A DNA stretch of 64,000 nt. It comes from Longispora albida DSM 44784 (GTDB lineage Bacteria; Actinomycetota; Actinomycetes; Mycobacteriales; Micromonosporaceae). The notes under the pieces are model-generated. The model saw nothing but the letters and a program-made list of their open reading frames with translations, had not been told where the DNA came from and ran no database searches. Position 1 is the stretch's first letter, and each line of letters begins with the position of its first letter. Location: NCBI RefSeq assembly GCF_000379825.1, contig NZ_KB903825.1, forward strand, positions 62,001 to 126,000, written 5' to 3'. This document shows, piece after piece, positions 1-12,837 of this stretch. The translations under genes and the position numbers were made by a program.

Positions 1-601
1 GGTCGAGGTGCTCACGCGTGCCGCCAGCCGTGACGACCACGTGGCGGCCAGCCAGGTCCGGCGTGAGGCTGCCCCGGCGGGCCAGGCGCATCGCGACCGC
101 GTACAGCTCCCTGGGGTCCGGCAGGCGGCCCTTGCCGGTGTCCTTGCCGGTCAGGCGGCCCACGGCCGGCTCGACGACGACGTTGCCGCGCGCCCGCAGC
201 GTCGCGACGTTGGCCTGCGTCGCCGGGTGCTCCCACATCTCCGTGTGCATCGCCGGGGCGAACATCACCGGACAGCTCGTCGCCGTCAGCAGCGTGTTGG
301 TCAGCAGGTCGTCAGCCAGGCCGTGCGCGGCCTTCGCCAGCAGGTCAGCCGTTGCCGGGGCGACGATGACCAGGTCGGCCTGCCGCCCGATCCGGACGTG
401 CGGGACCTCGTGCACCGCGTCGAACGGGTCGGGCGTCACGGGCTGGCCAGACAGCGCGGCCCAGGTCGGCGCGCCCACGAACTCCAGCGCCGCCGCTGTC
501 GGGACCACGCGGACACTGTGCCCCGACTCCGTCAGCAGGCGCAGCAGCTCACAGGCCTTGTACGCCGCGATGCCGCCGGACACGCCCAGCACGATGTTCA
601 T
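1..601 (-). CDS. coaBC: CoaBC phosphopantothenoylcysteine decarboxylase/synthetase, N-terminal part
   Basis: This bifunctional flavoprotein couples cysteine to 4'-phosphopantothenate and decarboxylates the product in coenzyme A synthesis. Translation from ATG at 601 begins MNIVLGVSGGIAAYKACELL, the start of the flavoprotein (CoaC) domain. It continues through a PVMFAPAMHTEMW segment matching the CoaC PXMNXXMW-type active site. At about residue 190 it enters the CoaB half (HVVVTAGGTREHLD). The gene runs off the left edge after about 200 codons, so the synthetase half is missing here. It follows rpoZ in the gmk-rpoZ-coaBC order typical of actinobacteria. A hairpin at 632-666 separates it from rpoZ. 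Confidence 0.95.
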   Translation of the reverse strand, partial: MNIVLGVSGGIAAYKACELLRLLTESGHSVRVVPTAAALEFVGAPTWAALSGQPVTPDPFDAVHEVPHVRIGRQADLVIVAPATADLLAKAAHGLADDLLTNTLLTATSCPVMFAPAMHTEMWEHPATQANVATLRARGNVVVEPAVGRLTGKDTGKGRLPDPRELYAVAMRLARRGSLTPDLAGRHVVVTAGGTREHLD

Positions 602-631
602 CAAACCCCCAGACACTACCCAGACACGACA

Positions 632-666
632 CTGCCCCGCGATCCTCCTATTGGATCACGGGGCAG
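632..666 (-). terminator. hairpin between rpoZ and coaBC
   Basis: CTGCCCCG and CGGGGCAG arms continue into GATCC/GGATC, giving a roughly 13-bp stem with one mismatch and a 7-nt loop. There is no clear U-run. It lies 18 nt past the rpoZ stop and about 30 nt before coaBC, so it may attenuate or protect the rpoZ mRNA end. Confidence 0.5.
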
Positions 667-684
667 CCGGTGCTGTGGGGGCGC

Positions 685-948
685 TCAGCCCTCGGTCGGC
701 TCCGCGGTCAGCAGGCCGGCGTTGATCTCACGCAGCGAGATCGACAGGGCCTTCTCCTGCGGAGTGGTCTCCACCAGCGGGCCGACATACTCCAGCAGGC
801 CCTCACCGAGCTGGCTGTAGTAGGCGTTGATCTGGCGGGCGCGCTTCGCGCCGAAGATGACCAGCGCGTACTTCGACGAGGTCTTCTCGAGCAGCTCGTC
901 GATCGGCGGGTTCGTGATACCAACCGGGTTTGCAACAGTTCCAGACAA
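685..948 (-). CDS. rpoZ: RNA polymerase omega subunit
   Basis: Omega binds the beta' subunit and helps RNA polymerase assembly. The 87-residue product has the actinobacterial omega pattern: [18 protein letters not shown] at the N-terminus, [16 protein letters not shown] in the middle and a [16 protein letters not shown] tail. The start is the TTG at 948. A GAGG about 11 nt upstream overlaps the 3' end of gmk, and only 6 nt separate the two genes, so they are probably cotranscribed. Length is normal for the family. Confidence 0.95.
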   Translation of the reverse strand: MSGTVANPVGITNPPIDELLEKTSSKYALVIFGAKRARQINAYYSQLGEGLLEYVGPLVETTPQEKALSISLREINAGLLTAEPTEG

Positions 949-954
949 AGCGGA

Positions 955-1578
955 TCAACCTCTGGATCGACGGTGACTCACGGGAGTCCTGGATGCGGAA
1001 TCGAGCAATTGTACCAACTCGCCGGCCGCACGCTCGACGGAGTCGTTGACGATGGTCACGTCGAACTCGGCCTCGGCGGCCAGTTCCTCACGGGCGTGCT
1101 CCAGGCGGTGCGCGATCGTCTCGGCATCGTCCGTGCCACGCCCGCGCAGGCGGCGCTCCAGCTCGTCCCAGCTCGGCGGGGCGAGGAACACCAGCAGCGC
1201 CTCCGGCATGGCCAGCTTGACCTGCCTGGCGCCCTGCAGATCGATCTTCAGCAGGACCGGCACGCCCTCGGACAACCTGGCGTGCACCTGCTTGCGGGGA
1301 GTGCCGTACCTGTTCCCCGCGAACTCGGCCCACTCGAGCAGCTGCCCTGACTCCAGCAGCCGGTCGAACTCGGCGTTGTCGACGAAGAAGTAGTGCTCCC
1401 CGTCGACCTCATACGCCCGTCGCGGCCGGGTGGTGACGGAAACCGACAGCCAGAATTCGTGCGGGTGACTACGGACCCACTCGATCACGCTGTCCTTGCC
1501 GACCCCTGAGGGGCCGGAGAGGACCAGCAACCGTGCGTCGTGCCACCCGGCCGGACGTGCGTCTTCGCTAAAGCTCAC
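955..1578 (-). CDS. gmk: guanylate kinase
   Basis: Phosphorylates GMP to GDP with ATP. The 207-residue protein carries a P-loop ([11 protein letters not shown], residues about 17-27), the GMP-binding segment [20 protein letters not shown] and the [14 protein letters not shown]-type region. The start is GTG at 1578. It sits 20 nt downstream of mihF and just before rpoZ, an order conserved across actinobacteria. The N-terminal extension of about 15 residues before the P-loop strand is ordinary for the group. Confidence 0.96.
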   Translation of the reverse strand: MSFSEDARPAGWHDARLLVLSGPSGVGKDSVIEWVRSHPHEFWLSVSVTTRPRRAYEVDGEHYFFVDNAEFDRLLESGQLLEWAEFAGNRYGTPRKQVHARLSEGVPVLLKIDLQGARQVKLAMPEALLVFLAPPSWDELERRLRGRGTDDAETIAHRLEHAREELAAEAEFDVTIVNDSVERAAGELVQLLDSASRTPVSHRRSRG

Positions 1579-1598
1579 TAGGTGTTTCTAGCAACCGC

Positions 1599-1922
1599 TC
1601 ACTTGCCGGTCGCGGGGAACTCCCCCAGAAGTGCCTTGCGCTGCTGCTCGCCGAGGCCACGGAGGCGACGGGAGTCAGCGATCTTCAGGCGCTCCATGAT
1701 GGCGGTGGCGCGGATCTTGCCGATGCCGGGCAGTGCTTCGAGCACGGCCGACACCTTGAGCTTGCCGACGACGTCATCGGCGTCAGCGAGCTCGATGACC
1801 TCGCCGAGCGTGGTCTCGCCGCGCTTGAGCTTGTCCTTCAGCTCGGCACGGGCCTTACGAACAACAGCTGCCTTCTCCAGGGCGGCAGCGCGCTGCTCAG
1901 GGGTGAGCGACGGGAGCGACAC
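1599..1922 (-). CDS. mihF: mycobacterial-type integration host factor
   Basis: A small nucleoid-associated DNA-binding protein specific to actinobacteria. It is unrelated to enterobacterial IHF despite the name. The 107 residues contain the helix-two-turn-helix core: LPGIGKIRATAIMERLKI, then RRLRGLGEQQRKALL. The start is GTG at 1922, preceded by an AAGGAGA ribosome-binding site at about 8 nt. The product is about the usual 105 residues. It lies between pyrF and gmk with its own promoter (about 1972-2001), so it probably starts the mihF-gmk-rpoZ transcript. Confidence 0.94.
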   Translation of the reverse strand: MSLPSLTPEQRAAALEKAAVVRKARAELKDKLKRGETTLGEVIELADADDVVGKLKVSAVLEALPGIGKIRATAIMERLKIADSRRLRGLGEQQRKALLGEFPATGK

Positions 1923-1971
1923 CAGGTCTCCTTAGGTCAACGAACAGGCGAAAGGTGGTACCAGCGCCGGA

Positions 1972-2001
1972 AACCTAGCGGTCCGGAGCCTGTTCCGGCA
2001 A
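1972..2001 (-). promoter_or_regulatory. probable mihF promoter
   Basis: On the minus strand TTGCCG (1996-2001) and TAGGTT (1972-1977) are separated by 18 nt, followed by about 50 nt of leader before the mihF start. TAGGTT resembles actinobacterial housekeeping -10 boxes. Assigned by inspection only. Confidence 0.45.
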
Positions 2002-2073
2002 CGTAGCCCCGCGTGATCATCGCTGTACAGGCGGCTGGCCGAGGGTCCAAACTCGGGCAAACTTCGCATAGCG

Positions 2074-2093
2074 ACCCGCAATTTTTTGCGGGT
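2074..2093 (-). terminator. pyrF terminator hairpin
   Basis: ACCCGCAA and TTGCGGGT form a perfect 8-bp stem around a T4 loop, 3 nt beyond the pyrF stop. It closes the pyrimidine operon before mihF. Confidence 0.6.
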
Positions 2094-2096
2094 TAC

Positions 2097-2930
2097 TCAT
2101 TCAGCCAGAGCTGAACGGCAGTCTTCGAGGGCCTTTGCCGTCGCCGCGCGCAGGCCATCGGGGGTCGGCCCGCCAGCCAGGACCTCGCGGGAGTACGAGG
2201 GCAGGACGGCGCCGAGGGAGTCGCCGAAAATCCGGCGCAGGTCCTCGGGACGGCCACCCTGGGCACCCATGCCCGGGACGAGAAATGGACCATTAAGTCC
2301 GGAAATATCGTGCCCGCTGTCCCCGATGGTGGCACCGACCACCACCCCGAAGCTGCCCAGCGGCTCGGCACCCGCATTGAGGGCAGCCACTTCGTCGAGC
2401 ATCAGCTGGCCGACCGTCCGGCCGCCGGCCGCCACGGCGTGCTGGACCTGCGGGCCCTCGGGGTTGGACGTGAGCGCGAGCACAAAAACTCCACCCCCGT
2501 GCAGGCGCGCAGTGTCAATTATCGGACTCAACGAGCCGAAGCCCAGAAACGGGCTCACTGTGACCGCGTCGACAGCCAGCGGGCTGGCCGGATCCAGGTA
2601 TGCCCTGGCGTAGGCCGCCATCGTCGAGCCGATGTCGCCACGCTTCGCGTCCAGCAGCACGAGCGCGCCAGCCGCCCGGGCGGCGGAGATCACATCTTCC
2701 AGGACAGCGATCCCCCGCGAGCCGTGCTGCTCGAAGAACGCCGACTGCGGCTTGAACACGGCCACCTGGTCGCCGAGCGCGTCGACGACCGTCCGGCTGA
2801 ACGTCTCCAGGCCGGCCAGGTCGTCGGCCAGCCCCCACTGGTGCAGGAGCTGGGCGTGCGGGTCGATGCCGACGCAGAGCTGGCCGCGCTCGGCCATCAC
2901 AGCGTGCAGGCGGGTACCGAAGGAATCCAT
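2097..2930 (-). CDS. pyrF: orotidine 5'-phosphate decarboxylase
   Basis: Last step of UMP synthesis, decarboxylating OMP. The start is ATG at 2930 (MDSFGTRLHAVMAERGQLC), giving 277 residues, the length of the long actinobacterial/mycobacterial type. The active-site segment LVLLDAKRGDIGSTMAAYA, with the Lys-Asp pair of the family, is intact. It starts 11 nt after pyrD ends, so it is in the same transcript. The open frame extends further upstream, but that part is pyrD read out of frame and lacks a start with a good ribosome-binding site. Confidence 0.96.
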   Translation of the reverse strand: MDSFGTRLHAVMAERGQLCVGIDPHAQLLHQWGLADDLAGLETFSRTVVDALGDQVAVFKPQSAFFEQHGSRGIAVLEDVISAARAAGALVLLDAKRGDIGSTMAAYARAYLDPASPLAVDAVTVSPFLGFGSLSPIIDTARLHGGGVFVLALTSNPEGPQVQHAVAAGGRTVGQLMLDEVAALNAGAEPLGSFGVVVGATIGDSGHDISGLNGPFLVPGMGAQGGRPEDLRRIFGDSLGAVLPSYSREVLAGGPTPDGLRAATAKALEDCRSALAE

Positions 2931-2941
2931 CTGTGTTCCTC

Positions 2942-3958
2942 TCAGGAGCGGGCGGCCACGGCCCGGTTGATGCTGCGGACCAGGCCGGGGCCGTGGTAGA
3001 TGAGGCCGGTGTAGACCTGGAGCAGGCTCGCGCCCGCGTCCAGCATGCGCAGCGCGTCGTCGGCGGAGCCGATCCCGCCCACGCCGATGATGGGCAGCCG
3101 CCCGCCCGTCTCCCGGGACACGAAGGACACCACCTCGCGGGCCCGGCCGGTCAGCGGCCTGCCGGACAGCCCCCCGGCCTGGCTGGCCAGGTGCTCGTCG
3201 GAGGGCGCCAGGCCGCCACGGCCCAGCGTCGTGTTGGTCGCGATCAGGCCGGCCACGCCGTGGTCGGCGCACACACCCAGCAGGTCGGCGATCGCGTGGT
3301 CGGTCAGGTCCGGCGCGATCTTCACCAGGACGGGCTTGCCGCCACGGAGCGCGGCCAGGATGTCGCCCAGCGCGTCCTTGTCCTGCAGGGCGCGCAGGCC
3401 AGGGGTGTTCGGGGAGCTCACGTTGACCGCGAAGTAGTCGCCGTGATCCTTGAGGGCGGCGTAAGAGGCCGCGTAGTCCTCAGCAGCGGCCTCAAGCGGC
3501 GTGACCTTGGACTTACCCAGGCTGATGCCCAGCGGGACGCCCAGCGGCCCCAGAGCGGCCAGCTTGGCGGCCAGGGCCTGCGCCCCGGCGTTGTTGAAGC
3601 CCATCCGGTTGATGATCGCCTCTGAGCCACGCAGCCGGAACAGCCTCGGGCGGTCGTTGCCGGGCTGCGCGTGCCAGGTGACTGTGCCGACCTCGACGAA
3701 GCCGAAGCCGAGAGCCGGCCAGGCCGGCAGGGCACGGCCGTCCTTGTCCATCCCGGCGGCCAGGCCGACGGGTGACGGGAACCGCACACCGAAGAGCGTC
3801 CTAGGAGCCTGGGCCGAGAACACCGTGCGCAGCGCGCTGAGCGCGGCTGGCCTGCGGGAGATCCCGGCGAGCCGCCGCATCGTCCACTCGTGCACCTCTT
3901 CCGCGTCGCCGCCACTCATCCGGAACAGCATCGGCCGGAGGGCCTTTTCGTAGATCAC
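2942..3958 (-). CDS. pyrD: dihydroorotate dehydrogenase (quinone), class 2
   Basis: Membrane-associated FMN enzyme oxidising dihydroorotate to orotate. I choose the GTG at 3958 ([20 protein letters not shown]). A GGAG lies 5 nt upstream and the helical N-terminus matches class 2 enzymes. This gives 338 residues. Visible motifs are [16 protein letters not shown], the [12 protein letters not shown] active-site loop with its serine base, and [21 protein letters not shown] for phosphate binding. A longer frame from 4024 is open but has no ribosome-binding site. It lies downstream of the strong carB hairpin, so it may have its own promoter. Confidence 0.94.
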   Translation of the reverse strand: MIYEKALRPMLFRMSGGDAEEVHEWTMRRLAGISRRPAALSALRTVFSAQAPRTLFGVRFPSPVGLAAGMDKDGRALPAWPALGFGFVEVGTVTWHAQPGNDRPRLFRLRGSEAIINRMGFNNAGAQALAAKLAALGPLGVPLGISLGKSKVTPLEAAAEDYAASYAALKDHGDYFAVNVSSPNTPGLRALQDKDALGDILAALRGGKPVLVKIAPDLTDHAIADLLGVCADHGVAGLIATNTTLGRGGLAPSDEHLASQAGGLSGRPLTGRAREVVSFVSRETGGRLPIIGVGGIGSADDALRMLDAGASLLQVYTGLIYHGPGLVRSINRAVAARS

Positions 3959-4083
3959 CGCAACTCCGTTCCCAGGGCAGGGCAGAGCTAACCTCGAGCC
4001 CCGCCCGTGGTCGTACCCGGGCATGCCTCATGGCATTCCGGACATTAATCCTAAAATTCACCGATGTGGTGACATGGGTGCGG

Positions 4084-4121
4084 CCGGTGTGCCCGCCGCC
4101 ATCCAGCGGCGGGCACACCGG
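4084..4121 (-). terminator. strong hairpin after carB
   Basis: A perfect 16-bp stem (CCGGTGTGCCCGCCGC with its complement) encloses a 6-nt loop, 15 nt beyond the carB stop. There is no U-tract. It probably reduces read-through from pyrR-carB into pyrD-pyrF. Confidence 0.7.
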
Positions 4122-4136
4122 TACACGGTGAAGGTT

Positions 4137-7452
<3,316 letters not shown>

Positions 7453-7460
<8 letters not shown>

Positions 7461-8568
7461 TGTTCCTCGCCCCTTCGATCAGCTCGACAAGGCGGTCGAA
7501 CAGGTAGTCGGCGTCGTGCGGGCCTGCTGCGGCCTCAGGGTGGTACTGGACGGAGAAGGCCGGCCTGTCGAGCAGCCGCAGCCCCTCCACCACGTTGTCG
7601 TTCAGGCAGACGTGGCTGACCTCGACGCGCCCGTACGGCGTCTCGGCCACGCCCTCCAGCGGCGCGTCGACCGCGAAGCCGTGGTTGTGGGCCGTCACCT
7701 CGACCTTGCCCGTCGTGCGGTCCATCACGGGCTGGTTGATGCCCCGGTGGCCGTACTTGAGCTTGTAGGTGCCGAAGCCCAGCGCCCGGCCGAGGATCTG
7801 GTTGCCGAGGCAGATGCCGAACAGCGGGATGTTCCGGTCGAGCACCGCCCTGGTCAGCTCGACCTGGGTGTCCGCGGTGGCCGGGTCGCCCGGCCCGTTG
7901 GAGAGGAACACCGCGTCCGGGTTCACCGCGAGGACGTCCTCGATGGAGGAACCGGCGGGCAGCACGTGCACCTCGATGCCCCGCTCGGCCATCCGGCGCG
8001 GCGTGTTGCTCTTGATGCCGAGGTCGAGGGCCGCGACGGTGTACCGCCTGGCGCCCTTGGCCGGAATCACGTAGTTCTCTTTCACTGACACGTCGGCCAG
8101 CAGGTTCGCGCCCGTCATCGGCGCCTGCTCGCGGACCTTCGCCAGCAGCGTCGCCGGGTCGGCGTGCAGGCTGGAGATGCCGGCCTTCATCGCGCCGCGC
8201 TCGCGGAGGTGGCGGGTCAGCGCCCGGGTGTCGATACCAGAGATGCCGACGATGCCCTGCCGGTCGAGCTCTGCTTCGAGGGAACGGGTTGAGCGCCAGT
8301 TCGACGGGCGGCGGGCGGGGTCGCGGACCACGTAGCCGGCCACCCAGATCTTCGACGACTCGTCGTCCTCGTCGTTCCAGCCGGTGTTGCCGACGTGCGG
8401 GGCCGTCATGGCGACGACCTGGCGGTGGTACGACGGGTCGGTCAGGGTCTCCTGGTAGCCGGTCATGCCGGTGGAGAACACCGCCTCGCCGAAGGTCTCC
8501 CCCACGGCGCCGTACGCGTCGCCTTCGAAGACGGTGCCGTCTTCCAGTACCAGAATCGCTGAGCTCAT
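7453..8568 (-). CDS. carA: carbamoyl phosphate synthase small chain
   Basis: Glutaminase subunit that feeds ammonia to CarB. The start is ATG at 8568, overlapping the pyrC stop as ATGA, which gives 371 residues. The N-terminal CPSase domain has [20 protein letters not shown] and [15 protein letters not shown]. The C-terminal class I amidotransferase domain has the nucleophile motif [15 protein letters not shown], then [10 protein letters not shown] and a [13 protein letters not shown] His-Glu segment. The frame extends far upstream, but that part is pyrC read in another frame. Confidence 0.97.
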
Positions 8569-9833
8569 CGGGTCGCCTTCCCATCCAGAACGGTGGCCTC
8601 GCCACGCAGGAACGTCGCGACCACCCTGCCGGGGAGTTCCATACCGGCGTACGGCGTGTTCCGCGACAGGCTCGCCAGCGCCTCCGGGTCGACGGTCCAG
8701 CGGGCGGCCGGGTCGACGAGCGTGAAGCTCGCCGGGTTGCCGGGCAGCGGGTCGTGGCCGTGCTCGCTCAGCCCGGCGATCCGGGCCGGGGTCCGGCTCA
8801 TCCGCTCGGCGATGGTCTCCCAGTCGTTGCCGAGGACCTGCATCGTGATGGAGAGGGCGGTCTCCAGGCCGAGCATGCCCGGCCGGGCCCGCGACCACTC
8901 GCATTCCTTGTCCTCGGCGGCGTGCGGGGCGTGGTCGGTGGCGACCGCGTCGATGATGCCCTCGGCGAGGGCCGCGCGCAGGGCGTCCACGTCGGACTGC
9001 GTGCGCAGCGGCGGGTTGACCTTGTTCACCGGGTCGTACGTGCAGGCCCGGACGTCGGTCAGCAGCAGGTGGTGCGGGGTGACCTCGGCCGTGACGTTGA
9101 CGCCGCGCGCCTTCGCGTGCCGGAGCACCTCGACGCTGCCGGCCGTCGAGACGTGGCAGACGTGCAGCCGGGAGCCGACGTGCTCGGTGAGCAGGACGTC
9201 GCGGGCGATGATCGCTTCCTCGGCGACGGCCGGCCAGCCGGTGAGGCCCAGCTTGGCGGACTGCACGCCCTCGTGGACCTGCGCGCCCTCCGTCAGCCGG
9301 TGCTCCTCGGCGTGCTGGGCGATGACCCCGCCGAAGGCCTTCACGTACTCCAGCGCGCGGCGCATGAGCCGGGGGTCGTTCACGCAGAAGCCGTCGTCGG
9401 AGAACATCGTGACCTTCGCGGCCGACTCGGCCATCGCGCCCAGCTCGGCGAGCGTCTCGCCCTTCAGGCCGACGGTCACGGCGCCGATAGGCTGGACGTC
9501 GACGAGGCCAGCGGCCTGGCCCAGCCGGTACACCTGCTCGACGACGCCAGCGGTGTCGGCGACCGGGTCGGTGTTGGCCATCGCGCACACGGCCGTGTAC
9601 CCGCCGAGCGCCGCGGCCCGGGAGCCGGTCTCGACCGTCTCGGCGTCCTCGCGGCCCGGCTCGCGGAGGTGGGTGTGCAGGTCGACCAGGCCGGGCAGGG
9701 CGACGAGGCCGGTGGCGTCGATGGTGACGTCGGCTGCCGGGCCGGACGGCTCGTGGAGCTGGCCGTCGCGGACCAGGAGGTCGCGGGGCTCACCGCCCAG
9801 GACGGAGACGTTCTTGATCAGGTACGTGGTCAT
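8565..9833 (-). CDS. pyrC: dihydroorotase
   Basis: Cyclises carbamoyl aspartate to dihydroorotate. The 422-residue class I dihydroorotase has the metal-binding [10 protein letters not shown] motif (about residues 51-60). It also has the [10 protein letters not shown] segment, HVCHVST and a DHAPH near the C-terminus. The start is ATG at 9833, 1 nt after pyrB. In Mycobacterium tuberculosis a membrane-protein gene lies between pyrC and carA. Here pyrC and carA overlap by four bases, so that gene is absent. Confidence 0.97.
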   Translation of the reverse strand: MTTYLIKNVSVLGGEPRDLLVRDGQLHEPSGPAADVTIDATGLVALPGLVDLHTHLREPGREDAETVETGSRAAALGGYTAVCAMANTDPVADTAGVVEQVYRLGQAAGLVDVQPIGAVTVGLKGETLAELGAMAESAAKVTMFSDDGFCVNDPRLMRRALEYVKAFGGVIAQHAEEHRLTEGAQVHEGVQSAKLGLTGWPAVAEEAIIARDVLLTEHVGSRLHVCHVSTAGSVEVLRHAKARGVNVTAEVTPHHLLLTDVRACTYDPVNKVNPPLRTQSDVDALRAALAEGIIDAVATDHAPHAAEDKECEWSRARPGMLGLETALSITMQVLGNDWETIAERMSRTPARIAGLSEHGHDPLPGNPASFTLVDPAARWTVDPEALASLSRNTPYAGMELPGRVVATFLRGEATVLDGKATR

Positions 9834-9834
9834 C

Positions 9835-11370
<1,536 letters not shown>

Positions 11371-11386
11371 TTGTCTGCCGACGTCA

Positions 11387-11414
11387 ACCCTAACAACAGC
11401 CGCGGCGATCTCAA
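11387..11414 (-). promoter_or_regulatory. probable pyr operon promoter
   Basis: On the minus strand TTGAGA (11409-11414) and TAGGGT (11387-11392) are 16 nt apart. A start about 7 nt downstream would give a leader that includes the whole PyrR hairpin. It is divergent from the bldD promoter, whose -35 is only 19 nt away. Confidence 0.5.
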
Positions 11415-11432
11415 CGGGTGGGTAACAACCAC

Positions 11433-11474
11433 TTGACCGGGCGCGCGAAGAGCCGTACCGTCACGCTCCGTAGC
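11433..11474 (+). promoter_or_regulatory. bldD promoter with possible BldD operator
   Basis: TTGACC (11433-11438) and TACCGT (11456-11461) are spaced by exactly 17 nt. At 11460-11474 GTCACGCTCCGTAGC matches the published BldD box (nTnACnC(A/T)GnGTnAn) at eight of ten fixed positions, at the predicted transcription start. Autorepression is known for Streptomyces bldD, so the overlap is plausible here. Confidence 0.55.
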
Positions 11475-11519
11475 GAAGACTGGGGAGCGTCCCCGGGCAA
11501 GTGACTGGGAGTGTCAGCG

Positions 11520-12020
11520 ATGCCCTCTGAGTACGCGAAGGCCCTCGGTTCTCGGCTCCGTTCCATCCGGCAGCAGCAGGGCCTGTCCCTGCAGGGTGTC
11601 GAGGAGAAGTCGAGCGGCCGGTGGAAGGCCGTGGTTGTCGGCTCTTACGAGCGCGGCGACCGGGCCGTGACTGTCGCCCGCCTGGCAGAACTCGCCGAGT
11701 TCTACCGGGTGCCAGTGGGCGAGCTGCTGCCGGACGGTAGCAGTGTCCGTCACGAGCAGGCCAACAAGATCATTCTTGATCTTGAGAAGCTGTACGAACA
11801 CAGCGCCGACGAGCTGGCGGTAGTCGCCCGGTACGCCCGGGGGATCCAGCAGCAGCGCGGCGACTACAACGGCCGGGTGCTGTCGATCCGCGCCGACGAC
11901 CTCCGCACGCTGGCCGTCGTGTTCGACACGACGCCGTCGGGCCTGGTCGAGCAGCTGAACGACTTCGGTGTACTGGTCGCCGATCCGCGTTCGCTGATGC
12001 AGAACAATGGCAACGCCTGA
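11520..12020 (+). CDS. bldD: BldD developmental master regulator
   Basis: Transcription factor that, bound to cyclic di-GMP, represses sporulation genes during vegetative growth. The N-terminal helix-turn-helix (residues 1-75) has SEYAKALGSRLRSIRQQQG and GSYERGDRAVTVARLAELA. The C-terminal domain keeps the c-di-GMP signature RGD (113-115) followed by RADD (124-127). I choose ATG at 11520 (166 aa), with GGGAG 9 nt upstream. A GTG at 11511 is in frame but the ribosome-binding site would be too close. Its position beside nusB/efp and pyrR is conserved. Confidence 0.95.
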   Translation: MPSEYAKALGSRLRSIRQQQGLSLQGVEEKSSGRWKAVVVGSYERGDRAVTVARLAELAEFYRVPVGELLPDGSSVRHEQANKIILDLEKLYEHSADELAVVARYARGIQQQRGDYNGRVLSIRADDLRTLAVVFDTTPSGLVEQLNDFGVLVADPRSLMQNNGNA

Positions 12021-12055
12021 ACCATCCGCAATCCCCCCGCACCACTCAGCACGTG

Positions 12056-12082
12056 AAGCCCCGGATCCGCGTCCGGGGCTTT
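12056..12082 (+). terminator. bldD terminator
   Basis: AAGCCCCGGA and TCCGGGGCTT form a perfect 10-bp stem around a 6-nt loop. A T follows the stem and the A's precede it. It begins 36 nt after bldD and looks like a standard intrinsic terminator. Confidence 0.75.
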
Positions 12083-12218
12083 CGCGTCGCACGAGCCAGA
12101 TGCCGTACCGGCCCGGCGCGGCCACAGAACGTGAGACAAGGTTGAGACGCCACGGGACCCCATCATCACTACATTGATGGGCGTCATCGCTTTCTGTTCT
12201 GCCAGAGAGGGAATCCCC

Positions 12219-12566
12219 GTGTCACGTATCCCGCGCCCGGCGGTACTGCTTGCCGCGCTGTCCATTGCCGCCACCGGCCTCGCCGTCTCGGCCGCCACCG
12301 CCGCCCAGGCCGCGCCGTCATGCTTCCCCGTCTACGACGTCGAGGCCTGGCCCACCAACATCCAGGGCTACGGCGAGCTGGTCTGCTACGACCCCACCCA
12401 GGGCGGCCAGGCCTACGTCAAGCTCCAGAAGAACGTCGGCGGGGTCTGGACCACTGTGGACGAGGGCATGGGCGGCACCGTCTACTACTGCAACGGCACC
12501 GCATCGACCGCCTACCGGGCCGGCTACGGCTACCGCTGGCAGTCCCTCACCGCCAACTGCGGCTGA
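12219..12566 (+). CDS. small secreted protein of unknown function
   Basis: I do not recognise a family. From GTG at 12219 (GAGAGGGA ribosome-binding site about 8 nt upstream) the product is 115 residues. It has a basic start and hydrophobic core (VLLAALSIAATGLAVSAAT), ending AAQA before APSCFPVYD, a good Sec signal peptide. The mature part of about 80 residues has four cysteines (SCFPV, LVCYD, YYCNG, ANCG), suggesting two disulfides, and many aromatic residues. An in-frame ATG upstream at 12174 lacks a signal-like start. Confidence 0.7.
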   Translation: MSRIPRPAVLLAALSIAATGLAVSAATAAQAAPSCFPVYDVEAWPTNIQGYGELVCYDPTQGGQAYVKLQKNVGGVWTTVDEGMGGTVYYCNGTASTAYRAGYGYRWQSLTANCG

Positions 12567-12581
12567 CTCGTCCCCCGGGAA

Positions 12582-12631
12582 CCGAACCAGGGGCGGCCCA
12601 GCGGGGGGATGCCAGGTCACTCCTGGTTCGG
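12582..12631 (+). terminator. inverted repeat after the small secreted gene
   Basis: CCGAACCAGG (12582-12591) pairs with CCTGGTTCGG (12622-12631) across a 30-nt GC-rich loop, 15 nt past the stop. It may end this transcript. The long loop makes this uncertain. Confidence 0.35.
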
Positions 12632-12661
12632 CTGAATTCAGAATATCGTCCCGTTTTACAC

Positions 12662-12822
12662 CCAGTAACGACAGCCCACCCCACAAGCCCTAGATCAGGC
12701 TCTTGATCTTGATCTAAGACGAGGTGGCCCGGTGAGCGGAAATCTGACAAGCAGAATGAAAGCCCGTGTACTGGTTGTACACGGGCTTTTGTTCTGCGCA
12801 GCTCAGATTTTCGCTCACCGGG
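12662..12822 (+). repeat. structured dispersed element, copy 1
   Basis: Upstream CCAGTA is at 12662-12667 and the GATC-rich leader is at about 12690-12717. Then come TAAGACGAGGTGG and a two-part hairpin. The outer arms are 12728-12747 and 12803-12822: 20 nt, fully paired except one G·T. The inner arms are 12751-12771 and 12777-12797: 21 bp with two G·T. They are joined by an internal loop CAA / GCAGC and capped by GTAC-TGGTT-GTAC. It begins about 95 nt after the secreted gene and ends 15 nt before the nusB stop. Same family as 45569-45721 and 56722-56893. It could also terminate transcription in either direction. Confidence 0.85.
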
Positions 12823-12837
12823 TCGGCAGAACCAGAA

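Noticed and set aside
12662-12822. Integron attC site or CRISPR-like repeat
   Set aside because: Two-part hairpins could suggest attC, but there are no R-box core sites, no integrase and no gene cassettes; copies are far apart with no spacer array.
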